A stretch of 64,000 nt of DNA, taken from contig JAACMV010000024.1 in the NCBI GenBank assembly GCA_010909725.1, positions 1,426,001-1,490,000 on the forward strand. Reading direction: 5' to 3'. Source of the stretch: Picochlorum sp. 'celeri' (Eukaryota; Chlorophyta; Trebouxiophyceae). Positions within the stretch are counted from its first letter, which is position 1. Each line of letters begins with the position of its first letter. Below are positions 61,020 through 64,000 of this stretch, in pieces. Both the position numbers and the translations under genes were made by a program. The notes beneath the pieces are model-generated. The model made no database searches. It was not told where the DNA came from and saw only the letters and a program-made list of their open reading frames with translations.

Positions 61020-62685
61020 ATGCCACGTTTTAGTCTCGCTTGTGAAACGATGCGGCCATTGTGCGAATCTGTCCTTCATATGAAGCATAGATGTAGCCAT
61101 ATTTGTTACAATGGCGTAGGGTTGCTGGGGAATAGAGGTGGATGTATGCAGTCTCACATATTTAGGAGACCAGGTGTGTCTACCCACACTGTGTCCATGC
61201 ATGGGCGGGTCCATGCATTAGAAAATACTGATACCCTATCTGATACGTACGATAGCAATTCTGATGGCGATGAATATCAAGCTGATGGGGATACCATCGT
61301 TGCTATTGTGACTGGGGGACAGCAGGGTGCTGTGAGTATTGTGCGTGTGAGTGGGGAGGAGGCTGTGGAGACAGTTGGTCGCATCTTTGTGGCCGCAGGG
61401 TCGGAAAAGAAATGGAAACCAGAGTCTCATAGAGTGTATTATGGCCATGTGGTTGATAAGGGTGCAATTATAGATGAAGTTTTGGTGATTGTGATGCTTG
61501 GTCCAAGATCATATACAGCAGAGGATTGTGGTAGAGATTCACACGCACGGCGGAGGGATTTGTGCCCAACGGGTGCTGCAATGTTGTCTTGAACAGGGAG
61601 CTAGGTTAGCGAGTCCGGGGGAATTTACTCTCAGGGCGTATTTGAATGGGAGATTGGATCTTTCTCAGGCTGAGAGTGTGGCAAGTTTGGTGTCTGCCAG
61701 GACTGCAGCTGCTGCAGATTGCGCATTAGCTGGATTATCCGGGGGATTAGGGGACGAGATAACTGATATTAGAAATGAATGTTTGTCTTTGGTTTCTGAA
61801 ATAGATGCGCACATCGATTTTGATGATGATTTGCCTCCGTTGGACTGTGATGGTGTGTCGGAGAGGGTCGGGCTGGTTCTGGATCGAGTCGAGAGGGCCT
61901 TGTCGACGGCTAAGCAGGGCAGGCTCTTGTCGTCTGGAATTCAAGTAGTACTTGTTGGGCAGCCAAATGTTGGTAAGAGCAGTCTTTTGAATGCATTGTC
62001 TGGGTATGAAAAGGCAATTGTGACAGATGTTGCTGGAACAACCAGGGATATTGTGGAAGCTGATGTTGTCATTGGTGGAATCCCTGTCACATTGTTGGAT
62101 ACCGCTGGACTCAGAGATACAAAAGATAAGGTAGAGATGATTGGGGTGGAGCGCACCAGGGCTGCATCGCAAGCAGCTGATGTCTTGCTCCATGTTGTTG
62201 ATGCATCCCGTGGATGGACAGCAGAAGATGAAGCCATTCTGAAGGGGGTCGTTGGAGATGACGGCCAAGCGTTCGTGCCGCCGATGATGCTACTTGTAAA
62301 TAAAGTAGATCTTGTGGAGGAGGATCGTGTGGACAGGTTGATCCCGAAAGATGTAAGGAAATACTTTTCTCGGACTGTGTCAACATCGGCAAGCACTGGC
62401 AGTGGCATGGCTGCCTTACATGATGGCTTGCTCGAGTTGGTGGGTGCTCCAACCATGTCTCCAGGTGGAATATCCTGGGCAGTGAATGATAGACAAGCTG
62501 AAGCGTTGACACGAGCCTATGAATCATTGGTTCAGGCGCAAGATAGTATTGAGAGCCAACTCCCTTTGGATTTCTGGACAATTGACCTCCGATCTGCCTT
62601 GCTCTCCTTGGGAGAGATTTGTGGAGCAGAAGTCACTGAAGAAGTTTTGGATGATGTCTTCTCTAGATTCTGTATCGGAAAATAG
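61020..62685 (+). CDS. organellar tRNA modification GTPase MnmE (TrmE), frame interrupted by one extra base
   Basis: ATG 61020; organellar leader with many His/Arg/Ser residues (about 75 codons), then DTIVAIVTGGQQGAVSIVRVSGEEAV, the MnmE N-terminal fold. The frame breaks at about 61526: GAGGATTGTGGTA carries one extra T; without it the sequence reads SYTAEDVVEIHTHGGG, the family motif. Downstream: EPGEFTLRA-like SPGEFTLRAYLNGRLDLSQAE, G1 VGQPNVGKSSLLN, DVAGTTRDIVE (G2), LDTAGLRDT (G3), LLVNKVDL (G4), and the C-terminal end CGAEVTEEVLDDVFSRFCIGK with the catalytic Cys in FCIGK. MnmE with MnmG makes the 5-aminomethyl/taurinomethyl group on wobble U34 of tRNAs in mitochondria or plastids. Confidence 0.92.
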
Positions 62686-62854
62686 CACGTAGAGAGATTG
62701 ATGGGGTAGTAGTTGTGGCATTTCTCTTGGTGATTTTATTGGATGGCCCAATTTCTGAATCAAGCCGAGTATACGCGGCGGGGAGATATCAATACATTGT
62801 AAACATTCTATTTTATTTTTGAATACCAATGATAATATTCTTGGGACCATTGTG

Positions 62855-63763
62855 ATGTGGCACTTGTTTTCTGTGCGCATTTTCAGCGTGTCATGCCTCC
62901 TCTCTTCTCTGCAACCAGTTGCTGGGATACTAGATATCGATCCACGTGCGCAGTCTAGACATCTGCAACAGTACGAAGGGACTGATTACGCTTCCAACGT
63001 CCCACTATTCAATGGAGGTGAGGGATACGTCAGGGGACCAGTGGATCCTGGTGTCCTTGAGGTGCCAGAGCCATGTCTGACAATTGGTGAGGTCCTAGAT
63101 TTAATACCAGATGCTTCCATATGGAAGCAGGTGCTGATAGATGCGGGCATGAAGATTGTTCTGCTAAATGATCCAAAAGTGCAGACAACGCTGCTGGTGC
63201 CAAAAAATGATGCTTTTTTCAAGCCTCTCGAGGATGCAACATATGGAGCAGACATGTTTGAATTGATCAATGCAAGGCCAGACATTATCAATTCTCTCGT
63301 GGGAGCCAGTGTTTTGAAAGGACTGTACCCATCGAATGCATTAGCTCCAGGTGAGATCTTACCGACAAGCAATACGATCGACAAGGTAAATCCTCTGACT
63401 CTTGAGGTTGTTGGGTCACCAGAGGGTCTCCGGATTCAAGCACAGGGCAGCTCTGCCCTAATCGTTACACAGAATATTGCTGCTTGTGGGCCTTCAGTCA
63501 TTCATCTGGTAGATACAGTTTTGCTTCCTTTTCGATTCGATGATGAACCTCGTGATGCGGTTACAGGAACTCATTCGGGTGCTACGCCGCAAAATGGAGT
63601 GCAGCCACCCCCTATAGAGCAGCAGCCACAGCCAGTTCAGCCACCACCTATGGAACCGCAGCAACCATTCCGGCCAGTACCACCACCCAGAATGCCAGTA
63701 GAAGACGAAGAACCCAGTTCGAGCTTCTTTGGGAGGTTGCCGTTCGGGCAATTTTTTGGCTGA
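62855..63763 (+). CDS. secreted fasciclin (FAS1)-domain protein with Pro-rich tail
   Basis: First ATG at 62855 (an upstream in-frame TTG is not used). About 302 residues. Signal peptide MWHLFSVRIFSVSCLLSSLQPVA, then a linker and one FAS1 domain (about 75-240): TIGEVLDLIPDASIWKQVLIDAG, TTLLVPKNDAFFKPL (H1-like), NSLVGASVLKGLYP and SVIHLVDTVLLPF (H2-like). The last 60 residues are Pro/Gln-rich (PPPIEQQPQPVQPPP). FAS1 proteins mediate adhesion or cell-wall interaction; algal versions often sit in the extracellular matrix. No transmembrane or GPI signal is evident at the end (GRLPFGQFFG). Confidence 0.87.
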   Translation: MWHLFSVRIFSVSCLLSSLQPVAGILDIDPRAQSRHLQQYEGTDYASNVPLFNGGEGYVRGPVDPGVLEVPEPCLTIGEVLDLIPDASIWKQVLIDAGMKIVLLNDPKVQTTLLVPKNDAFFKPLEDATYGADMFELINARPDIINSLVGASVLKGLYPSNALAPGEILPTSNTIDKVNPLTLEVVGSPEGLRIQAQGSSALIVTQNIAACGPSVIHLVDTVLLPFRFDDEPRDAVTGTHSGATPQNGVQPPPIEQQPQPVQPPPMEPQQPFRPVPPPRMPVEDEEPSSSFFGRLPFGQFFG

Positions 63764-64000
63764 TTCAAAATTTTCATAGGAAATCCATGATGTCGTCAAC
63801 CATGATTTTCCCAAGTTGAGGGTCTTCTTGGACTGTACAACAGAGGCAAAGCCAGTAAATTTCTACGTCAATCAAGCAATATATAGAGAGAGTAGATTAG
63901 AATACCATACCCTATTGATTCGTGAATATTTCATGTAATTTATAACGGTGTTCCTGCGACTTTGTTCCGTCTTGGGGATGCCCTCTCAAGTCAGCATGAT
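63764..64000. other. right-edge intergenic sequence
   Basis: About 240 bases after the fasciclin gene. Too short to judge; no gene start is recognisable. Confidence 0.35.

Noticed and set aside
1..64000. Prokaryotic origin (operons, RBS, CRISPR, IS elements)
   Set aside because: GT-AG introns, U1-C, NSF, PIG-A and eEFSec show a eukaryotic nuclear genome. I see no CRISPR array, transposase or tRNA gene.

Overview
The window is nuclear DNA of a small photosynthetic eukaryote, most likely a green alga (Chlorophyta). Evidence: two nuclear LHC chlorophyll-binding genes with transit peptides, Psb28, a TIC20 translocon protein, an LPA1-type photosystem II factor and an ACHT thioredoxin sit beside spliceosomal (U1-C), secretory (NSF, TBC1D20-like), GPI-anchor (PIG-A) and eEFSec genes. 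The genome is compact: about 39 protein genes in 64 kb on both strands, mostly intronless, with gaps of a few dozen to a few hundred bases. The introns are short (62-92 nt, one of 187 nt) and their 5' splice sites often read GTACGT. A Picochlorum/Nannochloris-like trebouxiophyte would fit this architecture; that is inference.

Layout. 0-9.3 kb: three-RRM RNA-binding protein (enters from the left edge), secreted class 3 lipase, U1-C, cytosine-deaminase-like amidohydrolase, four-TM protein, TKL kinase with a CaaX end, and a spliced EMI1/DUF3128 protein. 9.3-20.2 kb: MTNA-MTNK fusion of methionine salvage, ACHT thioredoxin, DDX49-type helicase, 2H phosphoesterase, two-finger GATA factor, 2-oxoglutarate dehydrogenase E2. 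20.3-31.4 kb: orphan ORF, PEP-repeat surface protein, NSF (three exons), TPMT/HOL-type methyltransferase, LPA1-like protein, Rit1, TIC20, an MT-A70 enzyme resembling the MTA1/AMT1 DNA-adenine methyltransferases, CreA-like protein. 31.5-43 kb: eEFSec (three exons), SUN-domain protein, PIG-A, cytochrome b561, DUF89 phosphatase, coiled-coil protein, and a divergent pair of LHC genes. 43-52 kb: tandem ABCB (P-glycoprotein-like) transporters whose nucleotide-binding domains are almost identical in DNA while their membrane domains have diverged; one copy is badly broken. 52-64 kb: FkbM methyltransferase, TBC1D20-like RabGAP, Psb28, a long hairpin, an unrecognised frame-broken gene, a frame-broken ZGRF1-like helicase, MnmE with one extra base, and a fasciclin protein.

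The genes are not an operon; they are unrelated housekeeping and organelle genes packed closely. Themes that recur are the plastid (LHC, Psb28, LPA1, TIC20, ACHT, CreA), RNA and tRNA modification (Rit1, MnmE, U1-C, DDX49), nucleic-acid methylation (MTA1-like), and the secretory/GPI route (NSF, TBC1D20, PIG-A plus surface proteins). The most notable signals are the MTA1-like methyltransferase, the MTNA-MTNK fusion, the homogenised ABC cassettes, the selenocysteine elongation factor, and a cluster of single-base frame disruptions confined to 46-62 kb, mostly in homopolymer runs. These are either real gene decay or residual assembly errors.
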